Below, piece by piece: positions 1-7,358 of a DNA stretch of 7,358 nt. A program made the position numbers and the translations under genes. Origin of the DNA: Pirellulaceae bacterium (GTDB lineage: Bacteria > Planctomycetota > Planctomycetia > Pirellulales > Pirellulaceae); the NCBI GenBank assembly GCA_013002105.1, contig JABDKS010000296.1:1-7358 (forward strand). Direction: 5' to 3'. Numbering within the stretch: position 1 is the stretch's first letter; every line of letters starts with the position of its first letter. The notes beneath the pieces are model-generated. The model was not told the DNA's origin, did not search any database, and worked only from the letters and a program-made list of their open reading frames with translations.

Positions 1-219
1 CGCGATCACACCACTATGGTCCCCCACCAATTTGACCAAACCGATTGGGAGATCATTCGAGATCGCGGAATGCAAGAATCGAGCTTGCCGGGCGGGTAAG
101 TCGCGAATATCAATCGTCAGACTGTCAACCGCTGGCGTTGGCCCTTGATTCGCGCCATCGATTTTAGTTGTGAAGAGGTTGAATCCCGGCGCATCCGAAA
201 TGTAAACGTCTGTGACCTG
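1..219 (-). other. Start of a seventh module of different type (residues 2380-2452), cut by the window edge
   Basis: After the IDTQGP boundary the sequence changes character: QVTDVYISDAPGFNLFTTK, then GPTPAVDSLTIDIRDLPAR (from residue 2405), and later LVKLVGDHSGVIA at the edge. It lacks the SDSG...DDNVT signature. The GPTPxVxSLxIxFxDxPxR style recalls a module I associate from memory with planctomycete and other large surface proteins following Ig arrays. It is truncated here, so its length and fold cannot be judged. Confidence 0.5.
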
Positions 220-3200
220 CGGACCCTGCGTATCGATGAACGCCTCCAAGACCTGGTTCGCGTCACCCACGCCGTCGGTCACCGTGTTGGTATTCCCGGC
301 CAAGTCGGTTGCGGTGACCAGGATCTCGCGAACGCCGTCGTTGGCAAAGAATCGATCATCATTCAGGTCGTAAATGAACTCGGTCGTCCACTGGCCATCG
401 GGCAACGCGTTGTCACCGTCGATCGGTTGAGCGACGGTCAACGACGTGTTACCGGCCGTATCGACCAACGCGTTGCGGACACCATCGACGTACAAGTTCA
501 CAATCGCGTTCGCCTCGGCCGTGCCACGGAACGTCGGACGCGTATCGTTGGTGATCCGATCGTTCAGTGTATCGGTCAAGAACGGGTCGCCCGAATCAAC
601 ATCAATCTGGTCAACGATCGTTACCGGCGGCGCCGACGTGTCGATGACCAGGTCGATCAAGAAATCGTGGCTCACATTCCCGGCGCGATCTTCCACTTCG
701 ACTTTCAACGTGTGCGTGCCATCAGCCAGCAGCGGCAACGTCGTTTGTGCGTTACCGGTGTTGAGCAACAGCAGATCAGTGAACATCGCGTTTTGACCCA
801 GCAGCGACGAACTGGCATCAGCGGTCGCGTCGATCGCCGAATTGTACAGCAATGTTTCGACGACCAGCGTTTGTCCGCCGACCGGTCCGGTTTCGGCGCG
901 ATCATAGACACGGTATTTCAAGTAGTCGGTCAGGAAACCACCGACGGTCAGGTCCGGGATTATTCGATGCAAGTCCGCGTTGGCATCGTGAGTTGTCAGG
1001 CTGATCGATGGCGTGTTGTCATTGGTGACGTTATCGTCGTTGTGGCGACCACTATCGCTGGCTTCGTCCAGATCCAGGTGCGGCAAGTTCGGCTCCAACG
1101 TATCGACTTCCAGTCGAATCGTTTCGGAGATTGATTCGTTGTCCGCCCAGTCTTCGATCAATGCGTAAACGTCATAGACACCATCGACCAATGGCTCCGC
1201 CGTAATTTCCCACATGCCCAGCAAATCGGTATCGGTCGCACCCGGGATGCCCGCTTGCACGTCCGTGTGATCCGATCCGACCGTGCCGGTACCGATGATC
1301 AGCAAGTCACCAAACGGTGTACCGGTGTTGTCGACCTTCTGAGCAAACAGCGTGACCATCGCGTTGGTCTCGCCCCGACCCTGGAACGCGATCTCTTGCA
1401 CGTTGGTGACATTGTCATCGTCGTACATCCCACTGTCACTGGACGATAGGATGTCGATCGTGGTCGTGGGCACTACCGTGTCAATCGTCACCTTCAACAA
1501 GAAATCGGGGCTGATGTTGCCAGCACGATCTTCGACTTCTAGTTTGAAATTGTGGACACCGTCGGGGAACGGCGTACCGACGGGATTGTTCAGGTCTTGG
1601 CTAACCGTACGGATCAGTTGACCAAGCGTGGTGAAGTTCCCGAACTCGGTCCACGAATCGTACACCAGCACTTCGCCCGTCCCGCTACCTGGACCGGCGG
1701 GATCACCGGTTCGCCAGTACAGTCGGTATTTGACGTCGTGCCAGAACGGATTGTCACCGCCGTCGACCGTGTCGCTGCCGATCATTTCAAACTGCAACAA
1801 GTTCTGGCCAGTGATGTCGTCGGTCGTATCATGGCCGTCATCGTTCAGCAGATCCAAGTACGGTGTGTTGGGCACGTCCGTATCGACCCAGATCTGCAGT
1901 GGACCGGCGTTGGACAGGTTGCCCGCAACGTCTTCGATCTGGACGGTCATGTTGTAGGGACCGTCATCAAGCGGTTCGACCGTGACCTCCCAGTTTCCAT
2001 CGGCCGCAACCGTACCGACACCAACCAGTGTTGCGTTGGCGTACACGCGAACTTCCGCACCGACTTCGGACACACCGGCAAACGCGGGCTGGTTGATCCG
2101 AGTGACATTGTCGTCGTTGACCATGCCCGAATCACTCGACTCAATCAAATCGATCGTCGCTCCCGGAGCGACCGTGTCGACCAAGATTTCCAGCGACAAA
2201 CTGCGATCACCGAATCCGTTTTGGCTGGGTTCCGACGGATCGATCATCTGAACTTTGGCATTGATAAAATGACTGCCGTCGGTCAGTGTCAGACCGGCCC
2301 CATTGTTAGCGTCATCAAAGTCAAACGTGTAGACACCGGTGACGCCCGCAACCGGCTGAGCGAATCCAATGGGGATTTGCGGATCGGTTCCAGGCTGCTG
2401 CGGAACACCTTCGACGAAGACCGGTACACGGAATCCGGCCACGTTGTTGGCGGGATCGATCGACGCGTTGAAGGGAATGACAATTTGCTGATCGGGTGGG
2501 TTATTGCCGTTGACCGTTCCGTCATTCCCCTGAATGTCCTGCAACAGAATGGCGTCGTCCAATCGGAAAAAGATTGTTGGAGCGTTGTCGTAGGTGATGT
2601 TGTCGGTACGTGAACGACCGGTATCACTGTTTGCTGACGTTCCGGGCGGATTCGTTGTTCCGTCGATGGGATCGTCCAGCAACTCCAAGTCATACGGGAC
2701 CGGCGGCGTTTGATTGGTCACCGTCACGTCGTAACCGTTGATCACGTCAGCGGTTCCGCCAAAGACATGCAGCACATAAGTCTGGCCGGCGATGGCGGGA
2801 ATGCGGACCCGTTCATCTTCGTCACCGGCTCCTTCATTGGAGCCGAATCCAGCGATCACGTTGCCGGCGTCATCCAGGACTTCGATATCGATGTTCCCGT
2901 CGCCCGGTACCAACGCGTTTTGATCGTGAAAATAGACTTGGAAATCCAACGTTCCGTTATCAAGAGCGATGAAACGGTAGTAGTCGTGGTCTTCGGCCAC
3001 ACCGGGATGTTCGTTTGCACCGGGGAAAATTTCGGCGTTTTGAATTTGCAACGTTTCACCGGTTCCGATGTACGCTGCCGTCGCACTCGATTCGTTGGAC
3101 TCATGAATGTCCGGCCCCATTTCGGTGATGTTGGGATCACCGTTGTTGCGATTGTTCTGCGGTGTCGAGGGATCGAAATTGGCTGACACTATTTCGGTGT

Positions 3201-6200
3201 TCTCGAACGACACACTCGGACGTCGCACTCCGGCGTTGAACGCAATCACGTTGCCAGCGTCGGGGGCGCGACTGCGATGCACGATCACGTAATCCGACGC
3301 ATCGCTCAAAAACGCCGGCGTTCCGTCCGGATTCAAGTTAGTAATCACCAATGCATCAGATGCTTGCGGTTCACCGCCCGAGACGTTGACGTACAGTCCA
3401 TTGCCAAGTGCGGGTGCGGTTGCAACCCAGAATGTATCGTCGCCATCGCCGCCCGCTACGGTCACCGATTCGATGATTCCCGGTGTCCCGATCACGGACG
3501 TGCCGTCATCCAGCGTGACATCGCGCCACAGCGTTCCCGCACCGGCACCAAATGGCAACACTTCGACACTCGCCGTCCGATTGGGACTATCCACACGGAT
3601 CAAATCGCGACCGCTCGTTCCGTTGACGTGGACAGAGTCGGCAAATCCGCCGGCACCGCCCGTAATCGTGAACGTGTTGGTGCCCTGCTGAACGTTGTCA
3701 AAGTGGAACACGGTTTCGATACCCGCAGCGGTAATCGTTCCGGAATCGGTCGATCGTGGCGTGTATTGGATCATGTCGTCGACGCGAGTCCCGGCAACGA
3801 CCAGATCATTGTTTGCTGCGTCGATGTTCGCCGTTTCGATTCCCGACAACGTCACCACACCCAATCCTTCTTGCGTGATCGTCTGGACAATCAAATCGGC
3901 TGGAGTGGCGGGATCATCCAATTCAACGATCACGCCGTTGGGTGCGGGATCGGCTACGTCGACGTTGAAATTCAAGACATCGCTCGCACCCGGACCGTCA
4001 CCTTCGACGCGGATATCAATTCCTAATTGAGGCCAGATGTCAAAAACATCGTCGCCGTCACTGCCCCGTAACGTGTAGTCTTCCGCGTTGACTGTCGTCA
4101 CCAAAATGTGGTCAACGAACGTGCCGCCCACGAATCCTTCGAGCCGCCGCAAGCCGATCGCACTGCTGCCCGGGGCGACGTTGAAGGTGTCGCTAAAGGG
4201 CGTACCGTTGTAGACGACGCGGTCATCGCCGGCACCCGCCCCGTCAAGTGTCAGGGCGTTGATGTCGTCATAGGTAATCGGCAGCAGATCGTCGACGCGA
4301 ACACTTCCTTCGTCGGCATCTGCACCCGGTGTATGGACCAGTGCATTGGTGGCGGCGTTGCCAGTGACGGTCAAGACATCTCCACCGGCACCCTGAATCC
4401 ACAAGTCGCTCGAGGTCGTGACTGTAATCGCGGCAACACCCTGTGCGCCGGTGATCGTGGCTCCGTCGGTCGCCGTCGGTGTCACGTTGATCAGATCACC
4501 GCCACGCCCATTGACAACGACTCGGTCACCGCCGGTCGGGTCATTCCCATTGACTGTGATCCCGATCAAACCGACGGGAGTGACGGCGGTGTTCAAATGG
4601 ATCACGTCGTCACCGGCGTTGCCGTTGAGTGTCAAGTTCGCTTTGTTATTGAACTGGTACGTTTCGAATTCATCAACACTTACCAAACCGGTCGGACCGA
4701 CGAAGATTCCCCCGCCCAATCCGTTGTTGAAATTGATCGCATTGTTCGCGTTGGTTCCGTGGATGACCAGCGATGCTGCGATGACGTTGTCGTCGAACGG
4801 CTCCAGGTTATCAAAGTCGATCGTCATGCCGTCGTACGTGGCATAGCCTTCGGTCACCGCCGGTCCGGGGAAGTATTCCGCGAGATTGACCGGTGTCGTT
4901 CCTGTCGCTTCTAATTTGTCCGATCCGGTCCCTCCGTCGTAACCGATCAATGGATCGATCAGCCCGCCACTGTTGTCCACGGTGACCGTATCGTCACCAC
5001 CCAACGTATTGATCTGTACGCGACCTTGCATTTGCCCGGTTGCAGTCACGGTGACGCCAGAACCATTCGTGTCAGTGACCGCCACCGGTCCCGCGATCGG
5101 ATTCTGCAGAGCATTGGTGACCACGAACCGGTCGTTCGCACCTTCGGCGCCATCGGATCCTTCGATCACCAACGTGTCCACGCCAGTTCCCACCATCTGG
5201 TAGTTGCCACTTTGTGCACCTTGCAGGAACCACGTCTTGAATGTGACCACGTCGCTGCCTTGACCGCCGGCGTCGACGACGAAGTTCTGCATCGCGATGA
5301 ATTCGACCGTGGGTAGCGAGTCGCTGGTCACACCATCCCAGCCGCCTGGATGTGCCGCTTCGACACGGACATGGTTGTCGCCGTCGCCGGGATTGACTGT
5401 CAGCGTGTCGTCGTTCCCGGTACCGACCAAACGCAACAACTCCAATCCGGTGGCGTTGATCACCGCACCCAATCCGGTGATGTCTTGATCGTCTGGGTTG
5501 GCCGCATCCGGCAACACGGCGATTGACTGCGCCGCGCCTGCAGTGGCGACCACCATCAATGTGTCGCTGCCACTGCCCGGCCCACCCGCGTGCAATGCGA
5601 AGGTTCCGCTTGCCAGTACAGTCGCCGCGACATTGAAATCATCATCTCCGGAGAGCGAATCAACGTTGTAGTTGGACACTCCCGTTGTCAACAAATCAAC
5701 ATGCGTGCCGGCGGGACTGGTCAAATCAATATCGATTGCGTCCAGGCCGGTGAATTGAATATCGATTCGATCCGAACCGGTGGTTCCCAACGCGGTCAGC
5801 GTATCGCCGCCGTCGTTGCCGGCGACCGTCACGGTCCCACCTCCACCCAAGTCTTCGTAGTGTATTCCCAATTGCTGAGCGTCACCGGCACGAACACTGA
5901 CGGATCCAGCATCGACATTCGCGGCGGGATGATGCACAAACGTCTCCGGTCCGGCCGTACCGGTGACCGTCACGGAGTCCTCGTCCGATTCACCGTCGTA
6001 GATCAGCGTTTCGATACCCATGACATTGATCGGTCCGCCCAGCACTGTCAGCACACCGGTCGATGGCGACCAGTCGACCGCATCGGGCGCGTCGCCATCG
6101 GCACCGGTCACCCGCAGTTCGTCGCTGCCCGCGGTCGGTAATCCGCCATCGACATGGAACACCACAGCCAAATCGGCGCTGTTAACATCGATCGTGATGT

Positions 6201-7358
6201 CATCGTCACCCTGTTTGCCTTGCAAGAAGATTTCAGCAACACCGAAATAGGTTACTTGCGGTCCCGAGTTCACATTCACCACGACGTTGTTGGGCTCGCC
6301 GCCTTCCGCCGTGATGTCGTCATCAGCACCGGTGCCCATCACCGTTGCGATTAAGTCTGAGCCAACGGGATCATTCACCACGACTTCTTCGATGTGATCA
6401 AAACTGACGAATTGGCCGCCGTCGACATCGAATCCGCCGGAATCGGATTCTGGTCCCGGAGTGGAGACGATTGTTGCGTTGGCGAACAATTGCAATACAT
6501 CCCCGGCCGTCCCGATTGGGTCACCGCCGTCGATAAACACGATTGGGCCCGTCCCCGAAACGGTAAAATGATCGCTGCCCGCTCCACCGTTGACGTTCAG
6601 ATGGTTGATCCCCGTCAAGTCAAGCGGCTGATAGGCGCCACTGGAGATCGAGACAACCGTCGTTGCGCCCAGCGTAATGTCGTGTAGGCGACTGGCTGGG
6701 TCTGACTCTACGGTGACTTCGTCGTTTCCGCCCACCGCAATGTACTGGAAATCACCCGCGTCATTGTCCATGTCGGTAAACGAGAACAACGTATTCAAAC
6801 CGGACGATGTCAGATCGACCGTGCCATTGTCGGGTTTGATCGTGACTGCATCATCGGCCGGTGTTCCCAAGACGTCGACGGCGAAACCGTTGACGTCGAC
6901 ATGGACGTCTTCCACACCATCAAATGAAACGACCGGGCCACCACTGCTGATGGTGCGTGCGGCCAAGTCCACCGTCACATCACCGGTTGCGATGAAGTTC
7001 AACTCGTCGGTTGCCGTTCCATTGTCACCGCCCAGAACTGCGATCGTCGCAAACGGTGCATCTCCGGCAACCGTAACTGAATCGTCGCCACCCAACGCGT
7101 TGACGACAATGTTGTCAAAGGCGTTCATGTCGACGACGTTGTTGAAACCCAGCTCGTTGGTGACCGTGACGATGCCGGCCGCATCGATCGTAATGACGTC
7201 GTTCTCCGCCGTGCCTTGGATCACACCGATGCCGCCGGTGACGACGACGGTTTCCATTTCTTCGTACGACAACGACAACAGTTCCGCACCCGATACGCTG
7301 ACGGGATCGACGATGCCCGAACCGGGAATGGAATCGGGGGTGACGGTCGCATTGGGCG
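1..7358 (-). CDS. Giant multidomain extracellular/surface adhesin-like protein, internal fragment (both ends missing)
   Basis: One minus-strand frame runs from position 7356 to position 1 without a stop, giving 2,452 complete codons plus two bases of another at the right edge. No start, signal peptide, anchor or stop is visible because the gene continues past both edges. Domain order is a degenerate RTX-like beta-repeat array (residues 1-1397), an Asn-rich linker (1398-1417), a PPC-like domain (1418-1548), six Ig-like modules (1553-2379), and the start of a further module (2380-2452). The product is Asp/Gly/Thr/Val-rich, Lys-poor, and cysteine-free by eye, which fits export and folding outside the cytoplasm. 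Proteins of this make-up in planctomycetes are giant secreted or surface proteins. Calcium binding by the many Asp-rich turns is likely but inferred. I see no catalytic motif or membrane segment. Adhesion, matrix formation or stalk building are all possible; I do not recognise a named gene. The reading frame is near certain, the function only broad. Confidence 0.95.
220..627 (-). other. Ig-like module 6 (residues 2244-2379), type A
   Basis: It opens with VTIVDQIDVDSGDPFLTDTL and carries NDRITNDTRPTFRGTAEANA, the most typical PTFxGTAE step in the window (from residue 2273). NLYVDGV and the DGQWTTEFIYDLND strand follow, then DGVREILVTATDLAGNTN. It closes with LEAFIDTQGP. Extra residues sit between the DSG turn and the NDRIT step and in the NTSLTVAQPIDGD loop, giving 136 residues. 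It is close to bacterial Ig-like repeats described from RTX-type and BapA-type adhesins. Confidence 0.8.
628..1089 (-). other. Ig-like module 5 (residues 2090-2243), type B
   Basis: It opens with NLPHLDLDEASDSGRHNDDN and has the TPSISLTTHD step in place of PTFxG. A type B middle follows (LKYRVYDRAE, LVVETLLYNS, then an Ala/Ser-rich loop ATADASSSLLGQ). It closes with DGTHTLKVEVEDRAGNVSHDF and LVIDTSAP. The VEDRAGN step is at residues 2221-2227. At 154 residues it is longer than its partner, module 3, mostly through the loop between the YRVYDR strand and the final hairpin. Confidence 0.75.
1090..1467 (-). other. Ig-like module 4 (residues 1964-2089), type A
   Basis: It opens with TTTIDILSSSDSGMYDDDNV, nearly matching module 2. 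AFQGRGETNAMVTLFAQ follows in place of PAFAGVSEVGAEVRVYA. A longer hairpin insertion (VDNTGTPFGDLLIIGTG and a GATDTDLLG loop) accounts for its 126 residues. The conserved MWEITAEPLVDGVYDVYALI strand pair and the EDWADN turn follow, and it closes with LEVDTLEP. The EDWADN turn stands where other modules have D-x-A-G-N, so the Gly is lost here. Confidence 0.75.
1468..1869 (-). other. Ig-like module 3 (residues 1830-1963), type B
   Basis: It opens with NTPYLDLLNDDGHDTTDDIT and closes with VTIDTVVP. The middle differs from type A: a VKYRLYWRTGD strand and loop, then LVYDSWTEFGNFTTLGQL. The end has DGVHNFKLEVEDRAGNISPDF. The VEDRAGN step (residues 1941-1947) recurs in module 5 exactly 280 residues further on, with the flanking K-Y-R-h-Y strand also shared. 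The usual PTFxG step is replaced by LLQFEMIG. It is 134 residues long, so it carries an insertion relative to a minimal Ig repeat. Confidence 0.75.
1870..2163 (-). other. Ig-like module 2 (residues 1732-1829), canonical type A
   Basis: At 98 residues this is the most canonical bacterial Ig-like repeat of the window. It has TIDLIESSDSGMVNDDNVT at its start, then PAFAGVSEVGAEVRVYAN (from residue 1757), the GNWEVTV strand, LDDGPYNMTVQIEDVAGN, and the closing LQIWVDTDVP. The order P-x-F-x-G-x-x-E-x-G-A-x-V, G-x-W, L-x-D-G-x-Y, D-x-A-G-N is the hallmark of the Ig-like repeats in large biofilm and adhesion proteins. It shares its opening with module 4, 232 residues downstream. Confidence 0.85.
2164..2700 (-). 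other. Ig-like module 1 (residues 1553-1731), enlarged
   Basis: This is the first Ig-like module after the PPC-like domain. It opens with PYDLELLDD and carries the Asp-rich signature in the form NSDTGRSRTDNIT (residues 1576-1588), followed by APTIFF. It closes with LEILVDTVAP. At 179 residues it is the longest of the six complete modules because of an inserted loop (DGTVNGNNPPDQQ and following) and a GVYTFDFDDANNG hairpin. The opening resembles modules 3 and 5 more than 2, 4 and 6. The SDTG...DNIT signature is typical of bacterial Ig-like repeats of large adhesins, where it probably coordinates calcium at the inter-domain joint; that role is inferred here. Confidence 0.65.
2713..3105 (-). other. 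PPC-like (bacterial pre-peptidase C-terminal) beta domain, residues 1418-1548
   Basis: The segment begins with HESNESSATAAYIGTGE, which fits the usual N-D/E-S-x-x-x-A opening of PPC domains. The diagnostic step EDHDYYRFIALDNGTLDF follows (residues 1455-1472), equivalent to the D-x-D-x-Y-x-F-x-h...G-x-h pattern. Next come a GNIDIEVLDDAGN strand-turn and an Asp/Glu-rich loop (GAGDEDERV). The closing strands GQTYVLHVFGG and GYDVTVTNQ are the typical Y-x-h-x-V ending. PPC domains are small secreted beta-sandwiches, often beside extracellular proteases, and are frequent in planctomycete surface proteins as general accessory or carbohydrate-like binding modules. The surrounding sequence shows no peptidase. 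The domain sits exactly at the junction of two different repeat arrays, which suggests a spacer or binding role. Confidence 0.75.
3106..3165 (-). other. Asn-rich linker between repeat array and PPC-like domain (residues 1398-1417)
   Basis: A short polar stretch, with PQNNRNNGDPNITEMG at its core, separates the last beta repeat from the PPC-like domain. It lacks the alternating hydrophobic pattern of its neighbours and looks like a flexible hinge. No protease-site motif is recognised. Confidence 0.55.
3592..3792 (-). repeat. Long beta-repeat block, copy c (residues 1189-1255)
   Basis: This is the third copy of the block. It opens with GTRVDDMIQYTP, followed by STDSGTITAAG, a VFHFDNV segment, the TFTITGGAGGFADSVHV turn, and ends with GTSGRDLIRV. 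The two GT stations are 57 residues apart. Compared with a and b, the His of the opening step is replaced by Tyr (YTP), while the Thr-Pro or His-Pro step, the DSG turn and the second GT station are kept. It is immediately followed by another GGDGDD turn at residue 1302, so the array continues beyond this copy. Confidence 0.7.
4177..4362 (-). repeat. Long beta-repeat block, copy b (residues 999-1060)
   Basis: This is the second copy of the block. It opens with GNAATNALVHTPGADADEG, continues with a VRV strand and an ITYDDI segment, then the LDGAGAGDDRVVY turn, and ends with the second station, GTPFSDTFNV. The two G(T/N) stations lie 52 residues apart. It shares the His-x-Pro-like step, the DxG turn before a strand, and the Tyr-containing central segment with copy a. 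It is slightly shorter because the central loop is compact. The phase and motif order are clear, although the exact edges are chosen by motif alone. Confidence 0.7.
5752..5961 (-). repeat. Long beta-repeat block, copy a (residues 466-535)
   Basis: This is the first of three clearly related blocks. It opens with GTAGPETFVHHP, followed by a DAGSVSV strand, a central IHYEDL segment, a TVTVAGNDGGD turn, and a second GT station, GTTGSDRIDI. The order GTxxxx-hydrophobic-His-x-Pro, DxG-strand, aromatic segment, Gly-Asp turn, GTxxxD matches copies b and c. The two GT stations are 58 residues apart. Matches are at the protein level; I saw no long DNA identity between copies. The block is probably a single beta-sandwich module, with no catalytic residues recognised. 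Confidence 0.7.

Larger units (their letters stand above)
3166..7356 (-). repeat. Degenerate RTX-like beta-repeat array, residues 1-1397
   Basis: This part of the protein is a run of short beta strands (alternating V/I/L/T) separated by Gly-Asp turns. Three turn types recur. GTxxxD-like turns start at residues 48, 164, 341, 466, 524, 645, 867, 1051, 1189 and 1246. GGxGDD-like turns start near 89, 209, 257, 380, 570, 697, 786, 912, 1098 and 1302. GGxxxxSDxL-like turns start near 109, 277, 404, 591, 808, 1119 and 1327, often about 15-30 residues after a GGxGDD turn. The GGxGxD core resembles the haemolysin-type calcium-binding nonapeptide, but here single turns are spaced tens of residues apart instead of being stacked in tandem, so a canonical RTX parallel beta-roll is not supported. 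Beta-sandwich or beta-solenoid modules with isolated calcium sites are plausible. Module boundaries are approximate. Confidence 0.8.

Noticed and set aside
145..1134. Plus-strand open frame of 329 codons
   Set aside because: It is codon-aligned antisense to the giant gene. Its translation is an Arg/Val/Gln/Asp-rich string with no domain pattern, whereas the minus strand gives clean Ig-like modules over the same bases.
1552..2613. Plus-strand open frame of 353 codons
   Set aside because: Same register as the other antisense shadows and opposite recognisable modules 1-3. It has no coherent protein features.
2289..2693. Minus-strand open frame of 134 codons, and other short minus-strand frames (705-911, 1947-2144, 2856-3140, 6375-6587)
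   Set aside because: They lie in a different phase from the continuous minus-strand frame and overlap recognisable domains, so they are out-of-frame shadows.
2713..3105. Protease or other enzyme linked to the PPC-like domain
   Set aside because: No catalytic motif (such as HExxH or a GxSxG/GTS serine protease context) appears in the neighbouring residues. All flanking sequence is repeat array.
3277..4914. Plus-strand open frames of 249 and 268 codons (3277-4026 and 4108-4914)
   Set aside because: Antisense to the beta-repeat array, with biased composition that mirrors the Asp/Val/Gly codons of the real strand. No motif or plausible gene arrangement.
3166..7356. Canonical RTX calcium-binding beta-roll
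   Set aside because: The GGxGxD cores occur singly, tens of residues apart. A beta-roll needs several nonapeptides directly in tandem, so only an RTX-like turn is claimed.
1..7358. CRISPR array, tRNA/rRNA, insertion sequence, promoter or terminator
   Set aside because: The coding frame leaves no intergenic space. I saw no regular short DNA repeats with spacers, no transposase-like frame, and no terminator-like hairpin followed by T residues on the coding strand.

Overview
The whole window is the inside of one very large gene read on the minus strand. From position 7356 down to position 1 I read 2,452 consecutive sense codons with no stop. Neither a start nor a stop lies in the window, so both ends of the protein are missing. 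There is no intergenic space, and I see no RNA gene, mobile element, CRISPR array, promoter or terminator. Residue numbers below count from the first complete codon in the window: residue n occupies bases 7357-3n to 7359-3n.

The translated product is rich in Asp, Gly, Thr, Val and Asn, poor in Lys, and has no cysteine in my reading. It is built entirely of repeated beta-rich modules, as expected of a giant secreted or cell-surface adhesin-like protein. The style suggests a marine planctomycete of the Pirellulaceae/Rhodopirellula type: moderate GC, single RTX-like GGxGDD turns, a PPC domain, and Asp-rich Ig-like modules ending in VDTxxP. That assignment is from recall of family style, not from a search.

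In protein order (right to left in the window), residues 1-1397 (about 3166-7356) form a long array of degenerate beta modules. These are punctuated by three recurrent turn motifs: GTxxxD, GGxGDD and GGxxxxSDxL. Three longer copies of a roughly 70-residue block stand out within it. A 20-residue Asn-rich linker follows, then a PPC-like domain (residues 1418-1548, 2713-3105). After it come six complete Ig-like modules (220-2700) that alternate between two types, and the beginning of a seventh module of a different kind (1-219).

The likely job is an extended, calcium-stabilised extracellular stalk or adhesin. The window shows no enzyme active site, and function beyond surface or adhesive architecture is inference. 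All plus-strand open frames and the short minus-strand frames in other phases are shadows of this one gene.
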